Shown: positions 1-5,669 of the stretch, piece by piece
Layout of the letters: every line of letters begins with the position of its first letter
Numbering within the stretch: the stretch's first letter is position 1
From: Chloroflexi bacterium RIFCSPLOWO2_02_FULL_71_16
GTDB taxonomy: Bacteria; Chloroflexota; Limnocylindria; P2-11E
Assembly: GCA_001795345.1 (NCBI GenBank)
Contig: MGON01000118.1
Coordinates: forward strand, 1,610-7,865
Length of the DNA stretch: 6,256 nt
Direction of reading: 5' to 3'
The notes under the pieces: model-generated
The model's input: only the letters and a program-made list of their open reading frames with translations
What the model was told of the DNA's origin: nothing
Databases searched by the model: none
Translations under genes and position numbers: made by a program

Positions 1-18
1 TGTCCTCGGGATGGGAGA

Positions 19-64
19 CCCCTTGGCGCTTGCGTCGATCCGATGGCAAGGGCGTACCAAGGGG
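19..64. repeat. Long imperfect hairpin in non-coding DNA
   Basis: Outer arms CCCCTTGG (19-26) and CCAAGGGG (57-64) are perfectly complementary over 8 bp. Inside them CG (27-28) pairs with CG (53-54), CTTGC (29-33) with GCAAG (46-50), and TCG (35-37) with CGA (41-43) around a 3-nt loop, leaving only small bulges (45, 51-52, 55-56). Almost all of the 46 nt can thus fold into one stem. TGTC (1-4) and GACA (65-68) could add a further closing helix. No coding frame is evident here. It could be a structured 5' leader of a gene to the left, a terminator, or a small repeat element; the sequence alone does not decide. Confidence 0.55.
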
Positions 65-72
65 GACAGCCG

Positions 73-88
73 CGGCGCACATACGCCG
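73..88. repeat. Small inverted repeat
   Basis: CGGCG (73-77) and CGCCG (84-88) form a perfect 5-bp stem around the 6-nt loop CACATA. It lies between the larger hairpin at 19-64 and the AATAGG-type motif at 103-113, so this gene-free end of the window is dense in secondary structure. In GC-rich DNA a 5-bp GC stem can arise by chance. Confidence 0.3.
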
Positions 89-122
89 ATGTTCGCGGTG
101 GACCTATTAGCGATCGGTGAGC

Positions 123-156
123 AAAGAGCGAGCCGCCGGGCGGCGGCTCGCTCTTT
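123..156 (-). terminator. Stem-loop terminator after HD-GYP gene
   Basis: A perfect 15-bp stem (123-137 paired with 142-156) encloses a 4-nt loop (138-141), 17 bp beyond the HD-GYP stop codon. The outer base pairs are A/T (AAAG...CTTT), so on the minus strand the stem is followed by only a short U run (TTT, then GCTC). That is a weak U-tract, but the stem is long, GC-rich and well placed. It would end the minus-strand operon. The symmetry means it could also act on plus-strand transcripts. Confidence 0.75.
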
Positions 157-173
157 CGTGGGAGATGAGGAGG

Positions 174-1592
174 CTAGTTGACCCGCTGCTGCGCGATGGA
201 CGCCTCGGCGACGCGCTCGAGCACGTGCCCCTGGCCGCGCTTCGGGTCGCGCACGCCGCGCGCCTCGTCCTCCATGAGCTCGACGAACGCGTCGACGATG
301 ACCTGGTTGAACTGCGTGCCGGCGCAGCGCCTCAGCTCAGCGAGGGCCGCAGCCCGGGACATCGCCGGTCGGTACGCGCGGTTCGAGGTCATGGCGTGGA
401 AGCTGTCCGCCACCGTGATGATCTGAGCGGCGAAGGGGATCTGGTCGCCGCGGAGCCCGTGGGGGTAGCCCTTCCCGTCGTAGCGCTCGTGATGCGCCTC
501 GACGATCGGTCGGACGCGCTCGAGCGTCGGGACGTGGGCGAGCAGGTTCGCACCGATCGTGGTGTGCTCTTTCATCTCCTCCCACTCGCCCGGCGTGAGC
601 TGGCCCGTCTTCCCGAGGATCTGCTCGGGGATGCCGATCTTGCCGATGTCGTGGAAGAGCGCCGCCAGCTGTACCGAGGCGACGTCCTCCTCCGGGAGGC
701 CGAAGCGCCGGGCGAGGCCGACCGCGTGGAACATGGTGGCCGTCGAGTGCCCCTGGGTGTACTTGTCCTTGGCTTCCAGCGCGCCCACGAGCGCCCCGAT
801 GACCGATAGGTGCGACTCCTCGAGACGCACGTTCGTGGTCTCGAGCGTCCGGTTGAGGGTCTCCAGCTCGTTGTTGCGCTTGCGCAGCTCCTTCGACTTC
901 GCCATGTAGAGCTTGAACGAGTACCAGGCGACGCCGAGCGGCATGATGAACGCGATAGCACCGAAGAGCTGCAGCGACTGGTAGGCCAGCGCGAGCGCGG
1001 CGCCGTTCACGCCGGTCGCGAGCCAGTTCACGATCATCCACGAGTAGTTCTCGCGGTAGATCTCGACGAAGCGGTGGCCGGTGCTGAACGAGATGACCAT
1101 GGTGACGAGGCCGCTGTTCACGGCGAAGTACACGAGGCTGGATACGGCGACGGCGAGGAGGGTCGGGACGATCTCGCCGGGCGGCACCTGACCGCCGACG
1201 AGCTGGTAGGTCGTGGACGCCAGGAACGCGGAGATCGTCAGCGACCCGGTGTTGAACGCGATCTTCTCGAAGGGCTTGCGCTTGGGCGTGACCGCGTTCA
1301 CCGCGGCGGCCGCGAGGTTCACGAGGATGGCGATGGGCGTCCCGTACAGGACGTAGGCGGCGATCGTCGCCGCGAACGCGACCGATACCGCGCTGCTGCG
1401 GAAGAGGAAGACCGGCAGCCGCTGCGCGCCGGCCGCCAGGATCCCGAGGAGCAGGACCGTGATCGGGTCCGCGATGGCGGTCCCGAGGTTCAGGGTGCTC
1501 CACGCGATCACCAGGGCACCGACGCCGGCGACACCGCCGATGTACGCGGTACGGAGGTCGGTCTTGGGCATGTCGAGCGTCCGCTCCTGCAC
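174..1592 (-). CDS. Multi-pass membrane HD-GYP domain protein (c-di-GMP phosphodiesterase)
   Basis: Predicted inner-membrane enzyme that hydrolyses cyclic di-GMP, the family activity of HD-GYP domains. Residues about 15-230 hold some seven or eight hydrophobic segments, probably a sensor; I do not recognise it as a named domain. A charged, coiled-coil-like linker (about 231-259, rich in E/L/N) leads to the HD-GYP domain at about 260-447. Visible motifs are YTQGHS (H282), the HD pair (H314-D315) in HDIGKIGIP, H343, HHERYDGKGYP (H367, H368, E369; GYP 375-377) and VAD (D396), so the metal ligands appear intact. One oddity is FHAMTS where FDAMTS is usual (H399).

Start choice: GTG at 1592 has AAGGTGA at good spacing. 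GTG at 1601 (the longest frame) and ATG at 1571 (GGAG 12 nt upstream) are alternatives that change nothing functional. It follows the protease closely and ends before a terminator. Confidence 0.92.
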   Translation of the reverse strand: MQERTLDMPKTDLRTAYIGGVAGVGALVIAWSTLNLGTAIADPITVLLLGILAAGAQRLPVFLFRSSAVSVAFAATIAAYVLYGTPIAILVNLAAAAVNAVTPKRKPFEKIAFNTGSLTISAFLASTTYQLVGGQVPPGEIVPTLLAVAVSSLVYFAVNSGLVTMVISFSTGHRFVEIYRENYSWMIVNWLATGVNGAALALAYQSLQLFGAIAFIMPLGVAWYSFKLYMAKSKELRKRNNELETLNRTLETTNVRLEESHLSVIGALVGALEAKDKYTQGHSTATMFHAVGLARRFGLPEEDVASVQLAALFHDIGKIGIPEQILGKTGQLTPGEWEEMKEHTTIGANLLAHVPTLERVRPIVEAHHERYDGKGYPHGLRGDQIPFAAQIITVADSFHAMTSNRAYRPAMSRAAALAELRRCAGTQFNQVIVDAFVELMEDEARGVRDPKRGQGHVLERVAEASIAQQRVN

Positions 1593-1597
1593 CGCTC

Positions 1598-1605
1598 TCA
1601 CCTTA
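1598..1605 (-). promoter_or_regulatory. Ribosome binding site overlapping the protease stop codon
   Basis: On the minus strand the protease stop TAA (1605-1603) lies inside TAAGGTGA, a good match to the Shine-Dalgarno core. It sits 5-8 nt before the GTG at 1592. Ribosomes finishing the protease would uncover or re-use this site, so HD-GYP translation is probably coupled to protease translation. This spacing is the reason for preferring GTG 1592 over GTG 1601. Confidence 0.5.
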
Positions 1606-3297
1606 GTCCAGCTTGGCCCAGCTACTCGTCCCAGACAGGGCTCCGATATTCAGGTCGTCAACGCTTTCCCAGGTGATGCCTTCCCAGGTGATGTTCTCCC
1701 AGGTGATGCCCTCCCAGGTGAGGTTCTCCCAGCTGATGTTCTCCCAGGTGACGTTGTCCCAGGTGATGTTCTCCCAGGTGATGCCCTCCCAGGTGACGTT
1801 GTGGCTGTCGACGCCGCCGTTGTATCCGAGGTCCTTCCACACGAGGGGCTGGCCCTCGATGAAGCGGCGCATGTCCTTGGCGAAGGAGTCGCTCACGCGG
1901 CCCGCGCCGTACTCGCGGTCGGTGCCGATCGATCCGACGGTCGCCGCGACGTCGACGCGTCCGGCTCCCTGGGCCTGGAGGGAGAAGCCCGAGACGTCGC
2001 TCGCGCCGCTCTTGAGACGCTTCTTGATCTGGTTCGGTGCGAGCGTCGGGTTCCGCTCGAGCATGAGAGCGACCGTGCCGGCGACGACCGGTGCGGCCAT
2101 CGAGGTCCCGGAGAGGGTGAAGTAGCCGGGGCCTCCGTCGGTCCCGTCCACCCGGCGCTCTGGGTACTGCGTGTCGAGGGTGCTGCCCGGCGAGCGCAGG
2201 CTGACCATCCGGCGGCCAGGCGCCGAGACGTCCGGCTTGGTCAGGCTGTCGTACGCGGTACGCCCGCGGGAGCTGAAGCTCGCGATCGTGTCGTCGAGCG
2301 TCGCCGCGGTCTGGGCGTCGTCGATCGCGCCGACGCTGATGACGAACGGGTCGTTCGCCGGCGACGTGATCGTGCCGCCTGCCGATCCCGAGTTGCCGGC
2401 CGATACGAGGATCGTGACCCCGGCGAACGTGAGGACCTCGACCGCGGTGGCCAGCGGGTCGAGCTTGTAGCTCTTCGTCACCGGCGCGCCGAGCGAGAGG
2501 TTGACGACCTTCACGTTGTAGGTCGACTTGTTGCGGAGGATCCACTGGAGACCGCGCAGGACGACCGACGTGTTCGAGCTGCCGTTCGCGTCGATGACCC
2601 TGACGTCGATGATGTTGGCGCCCGGCGCCACGCCGGTGATAGCGCCCCCGGAGCTCGTGCCGTCGCCCGCGACGAGGCCGGCGACGTGCGTGCCGTGACC
2701 GCCCGGGTCGCCGAGGGGGCTCGCCGAGACCGTCGGTGCCGCCTGTGTGAAGTCGATCGCGGCGACGATGCGGTCGCCGAGGTCGGGATGCGCCGCCACG
2801 CCGCTGTCGACGACGGCGACGCCGATGCCGCGGCCGGTGACGTTGTACTGCGTCCAGGCCTGCGGCGCGTTGATGCTCAGGAGCCCGGGGGACGTCGCGT
2901 TCGCCGCGTCCGCCACCGGATCCCACTGGGCCGTGAACTTCACGTCCGCGAACACGTAGTCGACCGCGCTGCTGTTGCTGAGGTCGAGCAGGGCCTTTCC
3001 GCTCAGGGTCGCCGACGCACCGCCGACGATCCCGAGAACGTGCTTCGGCTTGCCGCCGGCCTTCTGGACCTCGTCGCCCGCGCGCCGACCTCGGTCGTCG
3101 CGCTGTGCCTTCGTCTTCTTCTGGTCGGGGACCGACCGCACGATGACGTCGTAGTCGGCCTCCGGGTCCGCGAGGGCCTGCCTCAGCAGCCCAGGATCGA
3201 CCTTGCTTTCGTCGTACGAACGTGCCTCCACACGCCCGCCGACCCCCGAGAGCGTGATCGCGAGGATGAGCGTGAGGGACAGCCATCTCTTCCACAT
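1603..3297 (-). CDS. Secreted subtilisin-like serine protease (S8) with C-terminal Trp pentapeptide repeats
   Basis: Exported endopeptidase made as a pre-pro-protein of 564 residues. Residues 1-25 are a Sec signal peptide (MWKR, a hydrophobic core, likely cleavage after VEA). About 47-122 resemble an inhibitor I9-type propeptide, the intramolecular chaperone and inhibitor of subtilases. The catalytic domain spans about 140-455, with Asp164 in VAVVDSG, His201 in GGHGTHVAG, oxyanion Asn302 in SAGNSG and Ser399 in GTSMAAPVVAG; the triad is complete, so the enzyme should be active. A linker of about 45 residues leads to nine tandem pentapeptides [N/G]-[I/V/L]-[T/S]-W-[E/D] at 500-544 and a 20-residue tail. 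No transmembrane anchor or LPXTG sorting motif is visible after the catalytic domain.

Start: ATG 3297 has GAGG 9 nt upstream and gives a clean signal peptide. ATG 3306 would abut the GAGG and is less likely. Confidence 0.95.
   Translation of the reverse strand: MWKRWLSLTLILAITLSGVGGRVEARSYDESKVDPGLLRQALADPEADYDVIVRSVPDQKKTKAQRDDRGRRAGDEVQKAGGKPKHVLGIVGGASATLSGKALLDLSNSSAVDYVFADVKFTAQWDPVADAANATSPGLLSINAPQAWTQYNVTGRGIGVAVVDSGVAAHPDLGDRIVAAIDFTQAAPTVSASPLGDPGGHGTHVAGLVAGDGTSSGGAITGVAPGANIIDVRVIDANGSSNTSVVLRGLQWILRNKSTYNVKVVNLSLGAPVTKSYKLDPLATAVEVLTFAGVTILVSAGNSGSAGGTITSPANDPFVISVGAIDDAQTAATLDDTIASFSSRGRTAYDSLTKPDVSAPGRRMVSLRSPGSTLDTQYPERRVDGTDGGPGYFTLSGTSMAAPVVAGTVALMLERNPTLAPNQIKKRLKSGASDVSGFSLQAQGAGRVDVAATVGSIGTDREYGAGRVSDSFAKDMRRFIEGQPLVWKDLGYNGGVDSHNVTWEGITWENITWDNVTWENISWENLTWEGITWENITWEGITWESVDDLNIGALSGTSSWAKLD
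1666..1800 (-). repeat. Nine 15-bp tandem repeats encoding W pentapeptides
   Basis: Nine contiguous 15-bp units, each close to (on the plus strand) CTCCCAGGTGATGTT, run without interruption. Differences are concentrated at unit positions 1, 8, 11-12 and 14-15. On the minus strand the units read NVTWE, GITWE, NITWD, NVTWE, NISWE, NLTWE, GITWE, NITWE, GITWE in order. The unit is a multiple of three, so copy-number change by slippage would lengthen or shorten the protein without frameshift. The near identity of units suggests recent expansion or homogenisation. Confidence 0.97.
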
Positions 3298-3306
3298 GGG
3301 AGCCAT

Positions 3307-3312
3307 CCTCGC
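3307..3312 (-). promoter_or_regulatory. Ribosome binding site of the protease gene
   Basis: The minus strand reads GCGAGG at 3312-3307, with GAGG 9 nt before ATG 3297 but directly touching ATG 3306. This decides the start in favour of 3297, which also begins a typical signal peptide (MWKRW followed by a hydrophobic stretch). Confidence 0.6.
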
Positions 3313-3316
3313 CGGG

Positions 3317-3348
3317 GCCTATTAGCGACCTATTGGGAGAGGGCTATT
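3317..3348 (-). promoter_or_regulatory. AATAGG direct repeats upstream of protease (candidate operator)
   Basis: On the minus strand three AATAG boxes precede the protease gene: GAATAGC (box at 3348-3343), CAATAGG (3334-3329) and TAATAGG (3323-3318). The last two read AATAGGT-CGCT-AATAGGC, heptamers with a 4-nt spacer and exact 11-bp period; the first is offset by 14 bp. They are AT-rich islands in GC-rich DNA and lie in the 79-bp gap between the BTAD gene and the protease. SARP/BTAD regulators are known to bind heptameric direct repeats at 11-bp spacing, which makes this a candidate site for the neighbouring regulator. The boxes end about 20 nt before the start codon, which leaves little room for a -10 element downstream. 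Confidence 0.4.
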
Positions 3349-3376
3349 CCCGACCGTGGGCCGTATCGGACCGGGA

Positions 3377-5575
3377 TCACCGAGCGATCACGCGGACCGG
3401 CGCGATCCGACCGCCGATCGGCGCGTCCTTGCCGCGGAGCTTCTCGTAGAGCTGCGTGGTGTCCCGCTCCGGCTGCGCGCCGAGCTCGCTCCGGAGGAGG
3501 TGCACCAGGGAGCGGTAGTGGCGCTCGATGAGGGCGGTGTCCCCGCTGGCGCGATAGGCGCGCATCAGCAGGCGGTGGACATGTTCGTCGTAGGGCTCGC
3601 GCTCGAGGAACCTGCGGCAGGCCGTCGCGGCCGCGGCGCCGTCCTCGCGCTCGAGCTCGAGCTCCGCGAGCTGACGAAGCGCCGACAGGTGCTGCCGGAC
3701 CAGGTCCTCACGGCGTTCGGCGACCCACTCGGCGTCCAGGTCGGTTAGCAGGTCAGCGCGGTAGAGCGCCGTGCCCGCCCGGAACAGGCGAACGGCGTCA
3801 TCGCCGCGACCCGCGCGGCGGAACCGGTTCGCCTCGTGTAGGAGCAGGGCGAACACGTCGATGTCGATGGGCGACCTGTCGCTCGTGACGAGCTGGTATC
3901 CGCCCTCCGTCCGCACGGTCGGCGCGGTCTCGGCCTTCGTCGAAGCGAGGGCCTTGCGGAGGGAGTGGACCGTGAAGTGGAAGTTGCTGATCCCGCTCCC
4001 CGGCTCCGTCTCCGGCCAGAGCAGCTCGATGATCTCGTCCCGCGCGAGCGAGCGCTCGCGATGCATGAGGAGCAGGCTGAAGAGCTCCTTCGCCTTGGAG
4101 GTGCGCCAGGCGCGGTCGCTGATCCGCTGGCCGCCGATGCGGACGTCGAGCGCCCCCAGCAGCGACACCTGCAGCCCGGCGCGCACGGGCGCGACCTGCT
4201 CCAGGGCGGCGGGCTGGGTCAACAGGTCACGGACGGTCGGGACCTCGTGCTCCGGGATCCCCAGCGCGCCGATCCGATCGCGCAGCCAGCTCGCCAGCGC
4301 CGGCCGCATCGTGAAGACGCCCCGGTCACCCTCGGCCGCGAGCGCGAGCACCGCTCGCCGCAGGTACGCCGCGGCACCGGCCTGATCGGGATCGAGCTGC
4401 GCGGAGAGGACGCAGGCGGCGTTCTCGATGGCCGCCGCGCCGACGCGTCGCCCGGCCTCGGCCGCGTCCCAGTACGCCGCCAGCGCGCCCGTCAGGTCGC
4501 CGGCGGCTTCCAGGACCGACCCGCGCGCCAGCGCGATCGACGCGACGATGTGGGCGTCGCGGCCGGCTCCGAGCACGGCCTCGGCCGCGCGCAGGGCCTC
4601 CCGTGCCCGTGAGGTGTCGCCGCGTGCCGCGCGCCTCTCGGCCACGGCGGCATGCAGCGCCGCCGTCGCGTGGTGCTCGCAGCGGGAGCGCATGAGCTGG
4701 ACCGCGCTCTCATACGCCTCATCGCTCTTCGCCGTGTTCCCCAGGAGGCCCTCGATGAGCGCCAGCGCTCGGAGGCTCGCCGCCTCGGCGTCGCGGAGCC
4801 CCGCCTCCCGGGCGAGCGCGAGCCCGCCGCTGAGCGTGTCGACGGCCTCGTCCGTGTCACCCCTGCGGGCGCGTAGCTCCACGAGGCCCGCCTGCGCTTC
4901 GAGGATCTGGCCGAGCTCGGCCCCCGCGCCGCGCGCATCGAGGACCTCGACGAAGGCGCGCTGCGCCTCCGACAGGCGGCCCTGATCCAGGTGGATCCGC
5001 CCGAGCGAACACCGCTCACGGGCCTGGGCCCTGGGGTCACCGAGCACCGCGAACACGTACTCGGCCTTGGTGTGCGCATCGACGGCGGCCTCGATGTCGC
5101 CCGCGTCGCGCCTCGCGAGCCCGAGCAGGCGCAGCGCGCGACCACGCGCGTGTGAGGCGCCGTCCTCGAGCTCGGCGAGCGTCTGGGTCAGCAGCTCGAT
5201 CGCACCCGCGGTCCGGCCGATCCGGTGGAGCGCTCCGGCGGCCGCGATCCGCGCCGCCGCGGCAAGCTCGAGGTCACCGCCCTCGCGCGCACGCTCGGCA
5301 GCCGAGCGGCAGAGATCTATTGCGCGCGCGTGGTCCTGGGTGGCCAGCAGGAGACCGCGGGCCAGGTCGAGCGCCGGCAGCGACACGGCGGCCGGGAAGC
5401 GCATGATCCATGACCGCAGTCGATCGAGCTCGCCGCGTTCGACGGCGCCCTCGGCCTCGAGCGCGACGACCCTGGCGGCGCGGGTCTCGTCGCCGGCCGC
5501 CAGGTAGCGCTCGACCGCGTCTTCCACGTGACGATCGGACAGCGCCATAGCGGCAACAGCCGCTCCCTCACCCAC
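3377..5575 (-). CDS. TPR-rich transcriptional regulator with C-terminal winged helix and BTAD domain (SARP/MalT-like)
   Basis: Cytoplasmic DNA-binding regulator of 732 residues. Residues about 12-450 are all-helical with many TPR-like pairs (for example DAGDIEAAVDAHTKAEYVF and DQGRLSEAQRAFVEVLD), typical of a protein-interaction or effector-sensing scaffold. About 467-563 form an OmpR/PhoB-type winged helix (SLLGALDVRIGG, then RSLARDEIIELLWPE, NFHFTVHSLRKAL and the wing TEGGYQLV). About 570-715 form a bacterial transcriptional activator domain, with DIDVFALLL, the acidic TDLDAEWV and TPR-like helices to SELGAQPERDT.

The first 60 residues resemble the helical segment that follows the ATPase in MalT/LAL regulators, but no ATPase is encoded upstream. 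The order is opposite to classical SARPs, which have DNA binding at the N-terminus. GTG 5575 is the first start after an in-frame stop at 5603-5605; ATG 5548 (residue 10) is an alternative. No good Shine-Dalgarno is seen for either. Target and effector are unknown. Confidence 0.85.
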   Translation of the reverse strand: MGEGAAVAAMALSDRHVEDAVERYLAAGDETRAARVVALEAEGAVERGELDRLRSWIMRFPAAVSLPALDLARGLLLATQDHARAIDLCRSAAERAREGGDLELAAAARIAAAGALHRIGRTAGAIELLTQTLAELEDGASHARGRALRLLGLARRDAGDIEAAVDAHTKAEYVFAVLGDPRAQARERCSLGRIHLDQGRLSEAQRAFVEVLDARGAGAELGQILEAQAGLVELRARRGDTDEAVDTLSGGLALAREAGLRDAEAASLRALALIEGLLGNTAKSDEAYESAVQLMRSRCEHHATAALHAAVAERRAARGDTSRAREALRAAEAVLGAGRDAHIVASIALARGSVLEAAGDLTGALAAYWDAAEAGRRVGAAAIENAACVLSAQLDPDQAGAAAYLRRAVLALAAEGDRGVFTMRPALASWLRDRIGALGIPEHEVPTVRDLLTQPAALEQVAPVRAGLQVSLLGALDVRIGGQRISDRAWRTSKAKELFSLLLMHRERSLARDEIIELLWPETEPGSGISNFHFTVHSLRKALASTKAETAPTVRTEGGYQLVTSDRSPIDIDVFALLLHEANRFRRAGRGDDAVRLFRAGTALYRADLLTDLDAEWVAERREDLVRQHLSALRQLAELELEREDGAAAATACRRFLEREPYDEHVHRLLMRAYRASGDTALIERHYRSLVHLLRSELGAQPERDTTQLYEKLRGKDAPIGGRIAPVRVIAR

Positions 5576-5624
5576 CGATGGGACCGTATGGCCGAGCCCT
5601 GCTCACGGACACTCGCAACTCCAT

Positions 5625-5638
5625 GGGGTACGTACCCC
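5625..5638. promoter_or_regulatory. 14-bp perfect palindrome upstream of regulator gene
   Basis: GGGGTACGTACCCC is a perfect two-fold palindrome in the 94-bp gap between the GGDEF stop and the BTAD gene start, centred about 56 bp before GTG 5575. Such symmetry suits binding by a dimeric repressor or activator. It overlaps the adjoining hairpin at 5636-5649. No direct evidence names the protein that would bind. Confidence 0.4.
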
Positions 5639-5649
5639 GCATCTGCGGG
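5636..5649. repeat. Short hairpin after GGDEF gene
   Basis: CCCGC (5636-5640) and GCGGG (5645-5649) make a perfect 5-bp stem with a 4-nt loop, 21 bp beyond the GGDEF stop codon. There is no U-tract on the minus strand, so it is not a convincing intrinsic terminator. Its CCC arm is shared with the palindrome at 5625-5638, so as RNA the two structures would exclude each other. Confidence 0.35.
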
Positions 5650-5669
5650 AGGTCCATCGGCCCTATGCC

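Noticed and set aside
1..70. A c-di-GMP (GEMM) riboswitch, suggested by GACGCAAG on the minus strand near the left edge.
   Set aside because: Only a short stretch resembles the GEMM core, and the tetraloop/receptor pattern could not be laid out; the bases are better explained by the 19-64 hairpin.
337..1503. A 388-codon minus-strand frame overlapping the HD-GYP gene, and similar Arg-rich long frames elsewhere (for example 1658-3295 and 4492-5145).
   Set aside because: Composition is almost entirely Arg, Gly, Pro, Ala and His as expected for off-frame reading of GC-rich genes, with no domain; the true frames have clear families.
1666..1800. A CRISPR array or operator array in the 15-bp repeats.
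   Set aside because: Units are contiguous without spacers and keep the protein frame throughout, so this is a coding minisatellite.
3298..3376. An intrinsic terminator between the regulator and the protease.
   Set aside because: No convincing stem followed by a U-tract is present; read-through or a new promoter are both possible.
1459..3531. A 690-codon open frame on the plus strand antisense to the protease, with Pro-Gly-Asp repeats.
   Set aside because: It is the GC-rich shadow of the protease gene; the repeats are the antisense reading of the 15-bp units. The opposite strand has a complete signal peptide, catalytic triad and ribosome binding site.
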